From NCBI GenBank assembly GCA_050247075.1, contig JBFWUW010000002.1:1-64000 (forward strand): a stretch of DNA of 64,000 nucleotides, in the 5' to 3' direction. This DNA comes from JBFWUW01 sp050247075. GTDB lineage: Bacteria > Planctomycetota > Planctomycetia > Pirellulales > JBFWUW01. Below the pieces are notes generated by a model. The model was not told the origin of the DNA and did no database searches. It saw only the letters and a program-made list of their open reading frames with translations. A program made the position numbers and the translations under genes. Of this stretch, positions 17,269 through 26,041 are shown in pieces (the first letter of the stretch is position 1; each line of letters begins with the position of its first letter).

Positions 17269-19425
17269 CTATGGTCCGCCGGAAAGAGAACCGTGGCTCA
17301 CCCGGTTGATTTGCCGCAGGGCCTGGTCCAACTCCGGTAGGTTGTCCATCTCGTCCAGCGAGAACCGCAGTTTCCGCCTCCAATTGGGCCAGTCGCCCGA
17401 GGTTCCCGGTACGTTTTGCGGCAGCAACTCCAGCCACAGGTCTTCCAGGCCGATGAGCACGTACCGCGCGTCGGATTGCGCCAGCCACGCCAGCAGAGCG
17501 TTGCGCACGGAGGAAATTGCTTCCGCGCCTGCTCCTCCGTCCACCACGACGGCATCGGGGGCGAGCGGGCCGGCCAAATGGCCGCTGTGCCGCAGGTATT
17601 GTGTTAAAGCCTCGCGAATGGAAGTTCTACGTTGCCGTTCGACCTCGATTCCCGCTTCGTCAAACAAGCCCAATTTGAACAGATCGTCAAACTCCAGCCC
17701 TTGCCAATAGGCCGCCAGCGTGGGCATGTCGTGGGTGTTGATGCTGGCGACCGATAGATGCTGGGGCGCCTTCAGCGGCTTTTGCGGATGGGGCTGAACC
17801 TCGTACTGCACCACGTACGTTCCACCGATACCGTGGCGTTTCAGCCCGCGGTCAACGGCCGCCGGAACGGTCCCCAGGTTCTCACCGCAAAGCCGCGTAC
17901 CATGCCGGTGCGATTCCAGCGACAGCACCGCGTAGAGTTCCTCCGCCGGGTAGTTGGCGTAGACGCCTGCGGCGGCAGACAAGCCGGCGGGTATCCAAAA
18001 CAGCCGATGCAGGCCCATCACATGGTCGATGCGCAGCGCGCCGGCGTGCTGCATCTGGCAGCGGACGCTGTCCATGAAATAGCGGAAGCCGCTGGCTTGC
18101 AGCCGGTCGCCGGACAAGGGCGCCAGGCCCCAATCCTGGCCCTTGGTGAACACGGCGTCGGGGGGCGCGCCGACCGTGACCGACGGCACAAACAGATCCG
18201 CGTGCCGCCAGGCATCGTAACCGTGGCCATGCACGCCCACCGGATAGTCCAGATACAAGGTGGCCTTGGCGGCACGCAGTTCAGCGGAAAGTTCCGCCAT
18301 TTGCACGCGGGTGGCCCATTGCGCATACAGGTGGTACTCAAAGGCGGACTGATCGTAGTCGCCCGGCTCGATCCGTCCACTCCGCTGCCGGTCTGGCCAT
18401 TGCGGCCAGGGCCGAGCCTGCCGTTCCCAAACCGCGCGAAACCGCGCGTAGTCCTCCAACAGAGGGTCGTCGCGCAGGGCCTGTTGCATGGCGGACCAGC
18501 GGGGCCCGCGGCGCTGAAAGAAATCCGCGGATAACAACTCCAGCACACCACGCCGAAGCAAGCATTGGCGGCGATAGTCGATCAGCGCATCGTTCCGCAG
18601 CGCCTGCAACTCTTGTTGAAAGGGCGCGGACGCGGCCAGATCGCGGGCAGGTTGGCAATCGGCAAACTCGGGCAGGCGGTCGATGGCGGCGTATAGCTCG
18701 TTCCAGGTTCGGCGGCTGAGGGGCGCGTAAGGACTGGGGTCGAACGGGTCTTGCAAGTGGGCGGCCATCAGCGGCAGCGTACCCATCACTTGGCCGCCAC
18801 GCGGCCGCAGCCAACGCCATAGATCGGCCAGATCGGCCAGATCACCGCAGCCCCAGTTGCGGTCGGAACGCAGGGCGTAAGCCGGCGTGACCACGCCCCA
18901 ATGGCGGCCATCCATGGCTTCGTCCCCCTGATAGGCCCGTTGTGGCGCCGCAATGAGCTTGCTGGTGGTACTTGTTTGGCCGTAGTGGACGCGTAACGAG
19001 TGGTAGCCAATGGGCAACTTGTCCGAAACGTCCAGACGCCGCGGTTCGTATTTCGCGCCATAGACGGCGCGTCCTTCAGACGATGCAGAGGAAGACAACT
19101 CTCGCTGGCTGCCATCCTCCAGGTGCAGTTCTATCCGCAACGCACGATCGGAATCACCACGCGGCAGCCTTAGTTGAATCCCCCGGCAGTCACCATTCCA
19201 GGCGACAAGCGTGGGGGAACAGACGCGTTGCGCCAGCATCTCTTGCCGCATATGCAGCGACGCGCGCACGTCTTCGGCGGAGTCAACCTTGGCCCCCAGC
19301 GATGACAGCACGCGCCGCAACGCTTCCGCAGAGGCCTGGCGGCGCAGCCCGGCCACGTCGGTGAACGACAGTTGCAGGTCGTACAGACGCGCCAGTGTGC
19401 GCAGCATTTGCAGGGGTGACGGCAT
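17269..19425 (-). CDS. malQ: 4-alpha-glucanotransferase (amylomaltase, GH77)
   Basis: A 718-residue MalQ that transfers maltodextrin segments between chains, releasing glucose. GH77 motifs: nucleophile Asp467 in LRIDHVMGLHRLFWIP, Glu515 in LCGENLGTVP and Asp566 in SINTHDMPTL. The N-terminal 170 residues form the extra domains found in the long E. coli-type amylomaltases. The ATG at 19423-19425 lies four bases after the treS/mak stop, so translation is likely coupled. In the cluster it can recycle short maltooligosaccharides into acceptors or supply maltose to the maltokinase. Confidence 0.95.
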   Translation of the reverse strand: MPSPLQMLRTLARLYDLQLSFTDVAGLRRQASAEALRRVLSSLGAKVDSAEDVRASLHMRQEMLAQRVCSPTLVAWNGDCRGIQLRLPRGDSDRALRIELHLEDGSQRELSSSASSEGRAVYGAKYEPRRLDVSDKLPIGYHSLRVHYGQTSTTSKLIAAPQRAYQGDEAMDGRHWGVVTPAYALRSDRNWGCGDLADLADLWRWLRPRGGQVMGTLPLMAAHLQDPFDPSPYAPLSRRTWNELYAAIDRLPEFADCQPARDLAASAPFQQELQALRNDALIDYRRQCLLRRGVLELLSADFFQRRGPRWSAMQQALRDDPLLEDYARFRAVWERQARPWPQWPDRQRSGRIEPGDYDQSAFEYHLYAQWATRVQMAELSAELRAAKATLYLDYPVGVHGHGYDAWRHADLFVPSVTVGAPPDAVFTKGQDWGLAPLSGDRLQASGFRYFMDSVRCQMQHAGALRIDHVMGLHRLFWIPAGLSAAAGVYANYPAEELYAVLSLESHRHGTRLCGENLGTVPAAVDRGLKRHGIGGTYVVQYEVQPHPQKPLKAPQHLSVASINTHDMPTLAAYWQGLEFDDLFKLGLFDEAGIEVERQRRTSIREALTQYLRHSGHLAGPLAPDAVVVDGGAGAEAISSVRNALLAWLAQSDARYVLIGLEDLWLELLPQNVPGTSGDWPNWRRKLRFSLDEMDNLPELDQALRQINRVSHGSLSGGP

Positions 19426-19429
19426 AAAA

Positions 19430-22400
19430 TCAAGCTTTCAATTCGAGAATCCGCATGATCCCCGCGAGAGGCACCCGCACCCAGGCGGGCCGGTTGTTAA
19501 GTTCGTAAGCGAGTTCGTAGACCGCCTTCTCCAGCAGGAACACATCGAGCAGGAGCTGCATTTCCTCCCTCTCCCGCGTGGCAAACTCCGCGTCGCCGAT
19601 GGCCTTCACGTAGGCTTCCAAGAATTGCGAGCTGGTCCATTGCGACCAGAACAAAGCCCAATTCTGAAACTCGGGCATGGCCTCTTTGTGGACGATAGTG
19701 CTGATGTGGTTGTGCAGCACGGTCTGGCTGGCATAGTCGAACGAACGGATCATGCCCGCCACGTCGCGCAGCGGAGAGCGTTTGATCCGCCGCTCGCTCA
19801 AACGCCGGGCGGGTTCGCCCTCGAAGTCGATGATGACAAAGTCCTTGCCGGTGAACAGCACTTGTCCCAGGTGGTAGTCGCCGTGGCAACGAATGCGCGA
19901 GCCGCTCAGCTTGCGTCCGACAATGCCGTGAAAGCGGTCGATCAGTTCGTGCTCTTCCTCCAGCAGCGCGCGGGCATCCTCTTGAATGTCCTCCGGCAAG
20001 TCCTTGGCGGCACTCCGCAACATTCGCAGCGTTTTGCGGGCCAGCCCGCGCATCCCCTGATAGACCGAGCGCTGGTACAACTCGGAAAAAGGCTCCGGCG
20101 CGAAATCGGGCAGTTCTGGCGACGAAGCCAGTGCCAGATGCATTTCGGCGGTGCGCGTGCCCAACAGGGCCGCCGACTCCAGATAGGAATCGCACAATTC
20201 GCGGGCCATTTGAGGCACCGGTTCGCCAATTTCGCCGGTCGGCAAGTCGCTGGCGGCGAGTGGTTCCGTCTGGCAAAGCGTCAGCACCTGTTCGAAGAAG
20301 CGGCGGACATTTTCCAGCGTGTAACTCCAGGCATCTCCCTCGTTGCGCACAAAGGCTTGCAAAATTCCGACCGTGGATGTCTTTCCCGACTTGTCCAGGT
20401 AATCCACCGAACCGGCCACCGGCGGAGTATGGGGGAAGTCGGCCGTTTCCGTCAGAAAGCGCCCCAGTTCCAAATCGGGGTTGATGCCTTGATCCAGTCG
20501 GCGGAACATTTTCAGCAGCAACCGGTCGCCGTAGATGATGGCGCTGTTGCTCTGCTCGACCTTCATGGCATGGACCGCCAAGCGCCGGTCGGGCGAACCA
20601 CGGAGTGTCTTGTACGACTTCAGCGGCTGGCCCAGCAAGGTGCCGTCTCGGCCTTGCGCCTTACGGCGGCCGCCGATCAACTCCAGCATCAATTGGCCCA
20701 GCCCTTCTTCGCTGAAAGCGTCGTGCAAAATGCCCGTTACGGTCGATTTGCCGCTTAAAACCTCCACCGATGCCAACATGGCGGGCGAGTTGTCCCCCAT
20801 GAGCTGCCTGGCCTGAAGTTTGGTGGCAAAGCCGACCGGCAGCAGGTAAGTCTCGGCCGCATCGTTGGCGTAATCGACTTCCACGAAGAGCAGATTGACC
20901 TGCGCGGCCGGATCGCCCCCCTCCAGTGGCACCACATCGATGATGGAGACGCCGCGAATCGACTTGGCCTTGCCAGAAAACCAGCGGCGATGGACCAGCC
21001 ACTCGGGCAGCAGCTTGGCCAGCGACTCTCGCCCTTTGCCGTCCAGCACGGATTGCCATTTGTCCTTGGCCTTGAGGGTGGGCAGGCTCTTGGCCATTTG
21101 GCTGGCCGTGGGGGCACCCTCGGTCAATGTCAATGAAGGCTCAACCGCCGGTTGCAGGGAAAACCAATAGAAGTTGTGTGGGCCTAGCGTCAACAAGTAC
21201 GGCAATTCACCGATCCGCGGGAATGCCGTGCGGCCAAACAGTTCCGTCGGCGTGCAGCCGCGGAACTCGGAAAGGTCCAATTCCACAAACTGCGAGAAAC
21301 GGGACAGATTGGCGACGACCAATACCGTCTGATCCTCAAGACAGCGCAGGTACGCCAGCACCCGGTTGTTCTCCGGCAGCAAAAACCGCAAACTTCCGCG
21401 AGCAAACACCGGCATCTGCTGCCGCAACGCAATCAGCCGCTTCATCCACCAAAACAACGAGATCGGATTGCGCCGCGATGTCTCGACGTTGACCGCCTCG
21501 TAGTGGTACTCGTGGTCGATAATGACGGGCAGAAAAAGCTGCTGCGGGTTGGCACCGGAGAATCCGGCGTTGCGGTCGGGGCTCCATTGCATGGGGGTGC
21601 GGACACCGTTGCGGTCGCCCAAATAGATGTTGTCCCCCATGCCGATCTCGTCGCCATAGTAAATCACCGGCGTGCCGGGCAGCGTCATCAGCAGCGAATT
21701 GAGCAGTTCGATCTTGCGGCGGTTGCCTCCCAGCAATGGGGCCAGGCGGCGGCGGATGCCCATGTTGATCCGGGCTTGCGGATTGTGGGCGTAGACGCTG
21801 TACATGTAGTCGCGTTCCTCATCCGTCACCATTTCCAACGTCAGCTCGTCGTGGTTCCGCAAGAACATGAACCATTGGCAAACATCGGGAATTTCCGGCG
21901 TCTGTTGCATGATGTCGATGATTGGAAAGCGGTCCTCCATCTGCACCGCCATGAACATCCGCGGCATCACCGGAAAGTGAAAAGCCGCGTGGCACTCGTC
22001 GCCGTCGCCAAAGTAGGCCACGGCATCCTCGGGCCACTGGTTGGCCTCGGCCAGCAACATGCGGTCGGGGTAGTGCTTGTCGACGTAAGCCCGCACCTCG
22101 CGCAACACGCCGTGCGTTTCGGGCAGGTTCTCGCAGTTAGAGCCTTCCTTCTCGAACAAGTACGGCACGGCATCCAGCCGCAGGCCGTCCACCCCCATCG
22201 ACAGCCAATGGTCCAGCACCTGAAACAGGGCCTTGAGAACATCGGGATTCTCAAAGTTCAGGTCGGGCTGATGGCTGTAAAAGCGGTGCCAGTAGTACGC
22301 CTGCGCGACCGGGTCCCAGCTCCAGTTCGATTGCTCGAAATCCTTGAAGATGATCCGGGCATCCTGGTATTTGGCTGGTGTGTCGCTCCAGACGTAAAAG

Positions 22401-22786
22401 TCGCGGTGGCGGCTGCCGGGCTTGCTGCGCCGGGCGCGTTGAAACCAGGGATGCTGGTCAGAGGTATGGTTCAGCACCAGCTCGATGATGACTTTCAGGC
22501 CGCGCTCGTGGGCGGCCTTCAGAAATGCCTTGAAGTCGGGCAGCGTGCCGTAACTGGGATTGATCGAGGTGTAGTCGGCGATGTCGTAGCCGTCGTCCCG
22601 CAAGGGGGACGGATAAAACGGCAGCAGCCAGATGGTCGTGGCCCCCAGGTCTTGGATGTAGTCCAACTTGCTCATCAGCCCGCGAAAGTCCCCCGCGCCA
22701 TCGGCGGTGGAGTCGCAAAAAGCCCGCACATGGACCTGGTACACGACCGCATCCTTGTACCACATCGAATGGGTATCCTTGCTCAC
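19430..22786 (-). CDS. treS: Trehalose synthase fused to maltokinase (TreS-Mak)
   Basis: An 1118-residue fusion. Residues 1-560 are a GH13 trehalose synthase that interconverts trehalose and maltose: nucleophile Asp205 in GLRLDAVPYLF, Glu247 in LLAEANQWPED, Asp313 in FLRNHDELTLEM. Residues from about 590 to 1118 are a maltokinase (Mak/Pep2) with a kinase-like fold: CHGDYHLGQVLF is the catalytic loop and VIIDFEGEP the metal-binding Asp. The pair converts trehalose to maltose-1-phosphate, the GlgE donor. The start is GTG with AGGAG 8 bases upstream. 57 bases separate it from glgE. TreS-Mak fusions are known in several phyla. Confidence 0.95.
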   Translation of the reverse strand: MSKDTHSMWYKDAVVYQVHVRAFCDSTADGAGDFRGLMSKLDYIQDLGATTIWLLPFYPSPLRDDGYDIADYTSINPSYGTLPDFKAFLKAAHERGLKVIIELVLNHTSDQHPWFQRARRSKPGSRHRDFYVWSDTPAKYQDARIIFKDFEQSNWSWDPVAQAYYWHRFYSHQPDLNFENPDVLKALFQVLDHWLSMGVDGLRLDAVPYLFEKEGSNCENLPETHGVLREVRAYVDKHYPDRMLLAEANQWPEDAVAYFGDGDECHAAFHFPVMPRMFMAVQMEDRFPIIDIMQQTPEIPDVCQWFMFLRNHDELTLEMVTDEERDYMYSVYAHNPQARINMGIRRRLAPLLGGNRRKIELLNSLLMTLPGTPVIYYGDEIGMGDNIYLGDRNGVRTPMQWSPDRNAGFSGANPQQLFLPVIIDHEYHYEAVNVETSRRNPISLFWWMKRLIALRQQMPVFARGSLRFLLPENNRVLAYLRCLEDQTVLVVANLSRFSQFVELDLSEFRGCTPTELFGRTAFPRIGELPYLLTLGPHNFYWFSLQPAVEPSLTLTEGAPTASQMAKSLPTLKAKDKWQSVLDGKGRESLAKLLPEWLVHRRWFSGKAKSIRGVSIIDVVPLEGGDPAAQVNLLFVEVDYANDAAETYLLPVGFATKLQARQLMGDNSPAMLASVEVLSGKSTVTGILHDAFSEEGLGQLMLELIGGRRKAQGRDGTLLGQPLKSYKTLRGSPDRRLAVHAMKVEQSNSAIIYGDRLLLKMFRRLDQGINPDLELGRFLTETADFPHTPPVAGSVDYLDKSGKTSTVGILQAFVRNEGDAWSYTLENVRRFFEQVLTLCQTEPLAASDLPTGEIGEPVPQMARELCDSYLESAALLGTRTAEMHLALASSPELPDFAPEPFSELYQRSVYQGMRGLARKTLRMLRSAAKDLPEDIQEDARALLEEEHELIDRFHGIVGRKLSGSRIRCHGDYHLGQVLFTGKDFVIIDFEGEPARRLSERRIKRSPLRDVAGMIRSFDYASQTVLHNHISTIVHKEAMPEFQNWALFWSQWTSSQFLEAYVKAIGDAEFATREREEMQLLLDVFLLEKAVYELAYELNNRPAWVRVPLAGIMRILELKA

Positions 22787-22843
22787 TCGTGATTCTCCTG
22801 GCTATTGCCCCGGCAGGGGCGGCGGTTTGTGATGCGATGATAT

Positions 22844-24862
22844 CTACAAGAAATACTCAAACTGCGACTCAGTTCGCACGCGCTTGCGCAGGCAAAAGAT
22901 ATGAGCCGGCAAGACTTGCGGATTGAGCTCCACATAGTTCCGCGACCCTTGCCACAGGAACCGGCCTTCGCCCAACAGGTCGTGGGCCTGGAACGGCTGG
23001 CTGGCCTCCATCTCAAAGTCGGCCAACGGCAACTCAATCCACCCGGACTGCACATGGTGCGGGTCGAGATTGACCACCGCCACTACCAGGTTGCCGTCCG
23101 CGGTTGACTTGCTGTAACAGATCAATTGGTCGTTATCGACCAGATGGAACCGCAAGCTGGTGTTGTCGTGCAACGCGGCATTCTCGCGGCGAATGCGGTT
23201 CACGCGGGCGATAAAATGCCGCAGGCTATGCGGCGCATCCCAGTCCCAGGCTTGTATCTGGTATTTCTCGGAGTCGAGATATTCCTCGCTCCCTGGCTCG
23301 CGCGGCTGCCCCACGCACAACTCAAACGCCGGCCCGTAGATGCCGCACGACGCCCCCAACGTCGCGGCTAGCACGTACCGGCCCATAAAGGCTGGCCGGC
23401 CGCCAAACTGCAGGTACTCGTTGAGAATGTCGGGCGTGTTGGGCCACAGGTTGGGCCGAAAGAACTCCTTGGGCGCCGACTGTGTCAACTCGGTCATGTA
23501 AGCCGTGATTTCCGACTTGGTGTTGCGCCAGGTGAAATACGTATACGACTGTGTAAAGCCCAGCTTAGCCAGACGATACATGACCGCCGGCCGCGTGAAG
23601 GCTTCCGCCAGAAAGATCGTATCGGGATGAACCGCCTTGACCTCGGCAATGGCCCATTCCCAAAAGGCAAACGACTTGGTGTGCGGGTTATCGACCCGAA
23701 ACACCCGCACGCCTTCCTGGCACCAAAACAGCAGCACGCTCTTAAGCTCTTGCCACATGTTTTGCCAATCGCCCGACTCAAAATCGAACGGATAAATGTC
23801 CTGGTATTTCTTGGGCGGGTTCTCCGCGTATTGAATGGTTCCGTCGGGCCGTTGGCGGAACCAATCGGGGTGCGCGGAGACATAGGGATGGTCGGGGGCG
23901 CACTGATAGGCGATATCGAGGGCGATTTCGATGTTCATCGACTTGGCCTTGGCCACCAGCCGCCGAAAATCGTCCACGGTCCCCAGGTCGGGATGAATGG
24001 ACTTATGCCCGCCCGCTGCCGCGCCAATGGCCCAAGGGCTGCCCACATCGCCGGGTTGGGCGGTAACAGCGTTGTTCTTTCCCTTGCGAAAGCTTTCGCC
24101 GATGGGGTGAATCGGCGGCAGATAAAGAATGTCGAATCCCATTTCCGCCACGTAGGACAGCCTTTCCGCGCAATCGGCCAACGTGCCGTGCCGGCCCGGT
24201 TGCGGCGCACATGAGCGCGGAAAGAATTCGTACCAGGTACTGAAGCGAGCCAATGGGCGATCAACCTCGAGCGGCAGTTCGTATTCGTACCGCGTGGCAT
24301 GGCGGCGGTCGGAATGTTTGCTCATCTGTTCGGCCAACAGCGGCGAGACAGCGGCGGCGATTTGCAGTTGGCGCTCATGTTGCGAATCGGACGGCGAACC
24401 TTCCAACTGCGCCGCGGCTTGCTCCAAAGCGGAACGTTCACCAGCCGGCACGACTGGCAAATGCTCGCGGATAATCTCGGACCCAATCCGCAGATCGACA
24501 CCCACGTCTTGCCCGGCGGTGATGCGCTTTTTGAGATCCCGCTGCCAGGTTCCAAAGCGGTCGATCCAGGCTTCCACGGTAAAGAAATAGCGGCCCAGCT
24601 CCGACACCGTGAAAGAAGCGTGCCACCAATCATTGGGCAACGCGTCCATATCGGTTTCTTGCCATTCCGACTGCGAGGCATGGCGAAACCGCAGCCGGGC
24701 ACCGATACCATCGTGGCCGTCCGCGAAGATTCTGGCGCGGCATTCGACCTTGTCGCCAATGACGCGCTTCGCCGGAAACCTCCCCTGGTCCACCTGGGGA
24801 GTCACCGTTTCAATTAAGACACGGCTGCGGCCAGTTTCCGGATTGAAGAGGTCGGGTAGCAT
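22844..24862 (-). CDS. glgE: Alpha-1,4-glucan:maltose-1-phosphate maltosyltransferase
   Basis: A 672-residue GH13_3 enzyme that extends alpha-1,4-glucan by maltosyl units from maltose-1-phosphate. Features: N-terminal beta domain (RVIGDKVECRARIFADGHD), the helical domain S insert (about 120-190), GFDILYLPPIHPIG, IALDIAYQCAPDHP, nucleophile Asp391 in VRVFRVDNPHTKSF and acid/base Glu420 in IFLAEAFTRP. These positions agree closely with the characterised Streptomyces enzyme. The ATG has AAAGGA 7 bases upstream. It is 39 bases downstream of the MarR-family gene and 57 bases upstream of treS/mak, so all are probably on one transcript. Confidence 0.97.
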   Translation of the reverse strand: MLPDLFNPETGRSRVLIETVTPQVDQGRFPAKRVIGDKVECRARIFADGHDGIGARLRFRHASQSEWQETDMDALPNDWWHASFTVSELGRYFFTVEAWIDRFGTWQRDLKKRITAGQDVGVDLRIGSEIIREHLPVVPAGERSALEQAAAQLEGSPSDSQHERQLQIAAAVSPLLAEQMSKHSDRRHATRYEYELPLEVDRPLARFSTWYEFFPRSCAPQPGRHGTLADCAERLSYVAEMGFDILYLPPIHPIGESFRKGKNNAVTAQPGDVGSPWAIGAAAGGHKSIHPDLGTVDDFRRLVAKAKSMNIEIALDIAYQCAPDHPYVSAHPDWFRQRPDGTIQYAENPPKKYQDIYPFDFESGDWQNMWQELKSVLLFWCQEGVRVFRVDNPHTKSFAFWEWAIAEVKAVHPDTIFLAEAFTRPAVMYRLAKLGFTQSYTYFTWRNTKSEITAYMTELTQSAPKEFFRPNLWPNTPDILNEYLQFGGRPAFMGRYVLAATLGASCGIYGPAFELCVGQPREPGSEEYLDSEKYQIQAWDWDAPHSLRHFIARVNRIRRENAALHDNTSLRFHLVDNDQLICYSKSTADGNLVVAVVNLDPHHVQSGWIELPLADFEMEASQPFQAHDLLGEGRFLWQGSRNYVELNPQVLPAHIFCLRKRVRTESQFEYFL

Positions 24863-24901
24863 CAGGCAGTCCTTTTCTAGGTGATGTTAGGCCGGTTACC
24901 G

Positions 24902-25405
24902 TCAGCTTGCGCCCGACTTGGCCTTTGACGCTCTCGCCAGCGACAAAACGGGCAAGTCGTCCAACTTTTCCGCCCGCATCAGGCTGACGACCTCCTCCAG
25001 CGATTCCGCCAGCCGCTTTTGATGCGGCAGGCTCAGCTTTTTAAACCGTCCCGCCAAGGCCGCATGCAAGGGCGAGGGTGCTTTGGCGACAAACGCCGCT
25101 CCTTCCCGCGTTAACTCCACCGAAACCGAGCGGCGGTCCTTCTGGTCACGGCGGCGGCAGACCAGGTTCTTGGCCTCCAACCGGTCGAGGATTCCCACCA
25201 GCGTACTGGGATTGACGTGAACCAGGTCGGCCAGCGTCCGTGAGTTCAGCGGACCTTCCGCCGCCAACATGTGCAAGCAAACCAACTGCGGCGAAGTGAC
25301 ATCGCACTCCAACAACAGCCGTCGGGAATGCAAGTCGATGGCATGCACAATCCGGCGCAGCGCGGCCAGCACGCGGCGATCGCAAGAGTCGTCCGTTGAC
25401 TTCAC
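24902..25405 (-). CDS. MarR-family transcriptional regulator of the glgE cluster
   Basis: A 167-residue winged-helix protein. I chose the GTG at 25403-25405 because AGGAGG lies 9 bases upstream; the longer frame from 25537 has no family-like sequence. The DNA-binding region (about 40-105) has the recognition helix NPSTLVGILDRLEAKNL and the wing RRRDQKDRRSVSVELT with the conserved DxRxxxV pattern. MarR proteins are dimers that bind inverted repeats and release them on binding a small ligand. This is the first gene of the block, 39 bases before glgE. A perfect inverted repeat over a promoter about 140 bases upstream is its likely operator. A sugar or phospho-sugar ligand is a guess. Confidence 0.9.
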   Translation of the reverse strand: MKSTDDSCDRRVLAALRRIVHAIDLHSRRLLLECDVTSPQLVCLHMLAAEGPLNSRTLADLVHVNPSTLVGILDRLEAKNLVCRRRDQKDRRSVSVELTREGAAFVAKAPSPLHAALAGRFKKLSLPHQKRLAESLEEVVSLMRAEKLDDLPVLSLARASKAKSGAS

Positions 25406-25528
25406 GACAGATGGCCTCCTGGGCCTGTTTCCTTGGCGAAATGAACAACCGCCGCGTTGCGGTGGAAAACCTTGCTGCACGCGCAGACAACCGGGTGCCT
25501 GCCCTGTTCCCCGCGACTGGGCTTCCAG

Positions 25529-25557
25529 CTTATACACTGCATCTCAAATGATTGCAA
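25529..25557 (-). promoter_or_regulatory. Promoter of the marR-glgE operon
   Basis: On the minus strand TTGCAA (25552-25557) and TATAAG (25529-25534) have a 17-base spacer. The predicted start near 25522 gives a leader of about 115 bases. Confidence 0.5.
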
Positions 25558-25571
25558 GTGAAATCATTTGA
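25544..25571. promoter_or_regulatory. Operator: perfect 10-base inverted repeat over the marR promoter
   Basis: TCAAATGATT (25544-25553) is repeated exactly in inverse orientation as AATCATTTGA (25562-25571), with 8 bases between. It covers the whole -35 box and part of the spacer of the marR-glgE promoter. The AT-rich palindrome is of the size bound by MarR dimers; a bound dimer would block RNA polymerase. Confidence 0.7.
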
Positions 25572-26041
25572 CATCCATGCATTTATTCGTCGGCGCTTTC
25601 GAGGCATCGGACCATACAACATGCGATGCCTCCCTCGATCAGCAAAAACGGCCGTCGACGGCGACGGGTGGCTGGGGCAAAGGGTCGCTGGGGCTGACCA
25701 ACGGGAAGGCCCAGCGGAGTTGCCTTCCAACCAGAAAAGCCAATGGACGCCGCCCCAGTGCAACCTGGTTGGATCATCAACTCAGCTGGGCCATGCGCTG
25801 CGATCCTGACCGAGCCACCCCTTTCCACGGCGAATCGGCGCAAGCTCATGCTGGCAAGAGGCCAGGCAATGCAAGAAGATGCATGGCCGCGCGTTCAACG
25901 CACGGCACCATCGAGCCTAGGTGCTGTCAGATCGCCGAACAAAAATGCCACTGGCGGGCAAGCCGCCAGCGGCACCAATTCGATATGATCCCTAAATCGT
26001 CGTCGCCCCTTCATCCTTCTGCTTTCATCCTTCCGCCTTTC
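25572..26041. other. Intergenic region with a repeated 16-mer, no gene seen
   Basis: No coding frame with recognisable sequence. GACCAACGGGAAGGCC at 25696-25711 recurs at 27209-27224, in the intergenic region on the other side of the NHL gene. A REP-like hairpin lies at 25946-25974. Confidence 0.5.
25946..25974. repeat. REP-like hairpin
   Basis: TGCCACTGGCGG (25946-25957) pairs with CCGCCAGCGGCA (25963-25974), with one mismatch and a 5-base loop. It lies downstream of the NHL-repeat gene. Confidence 0.6.
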
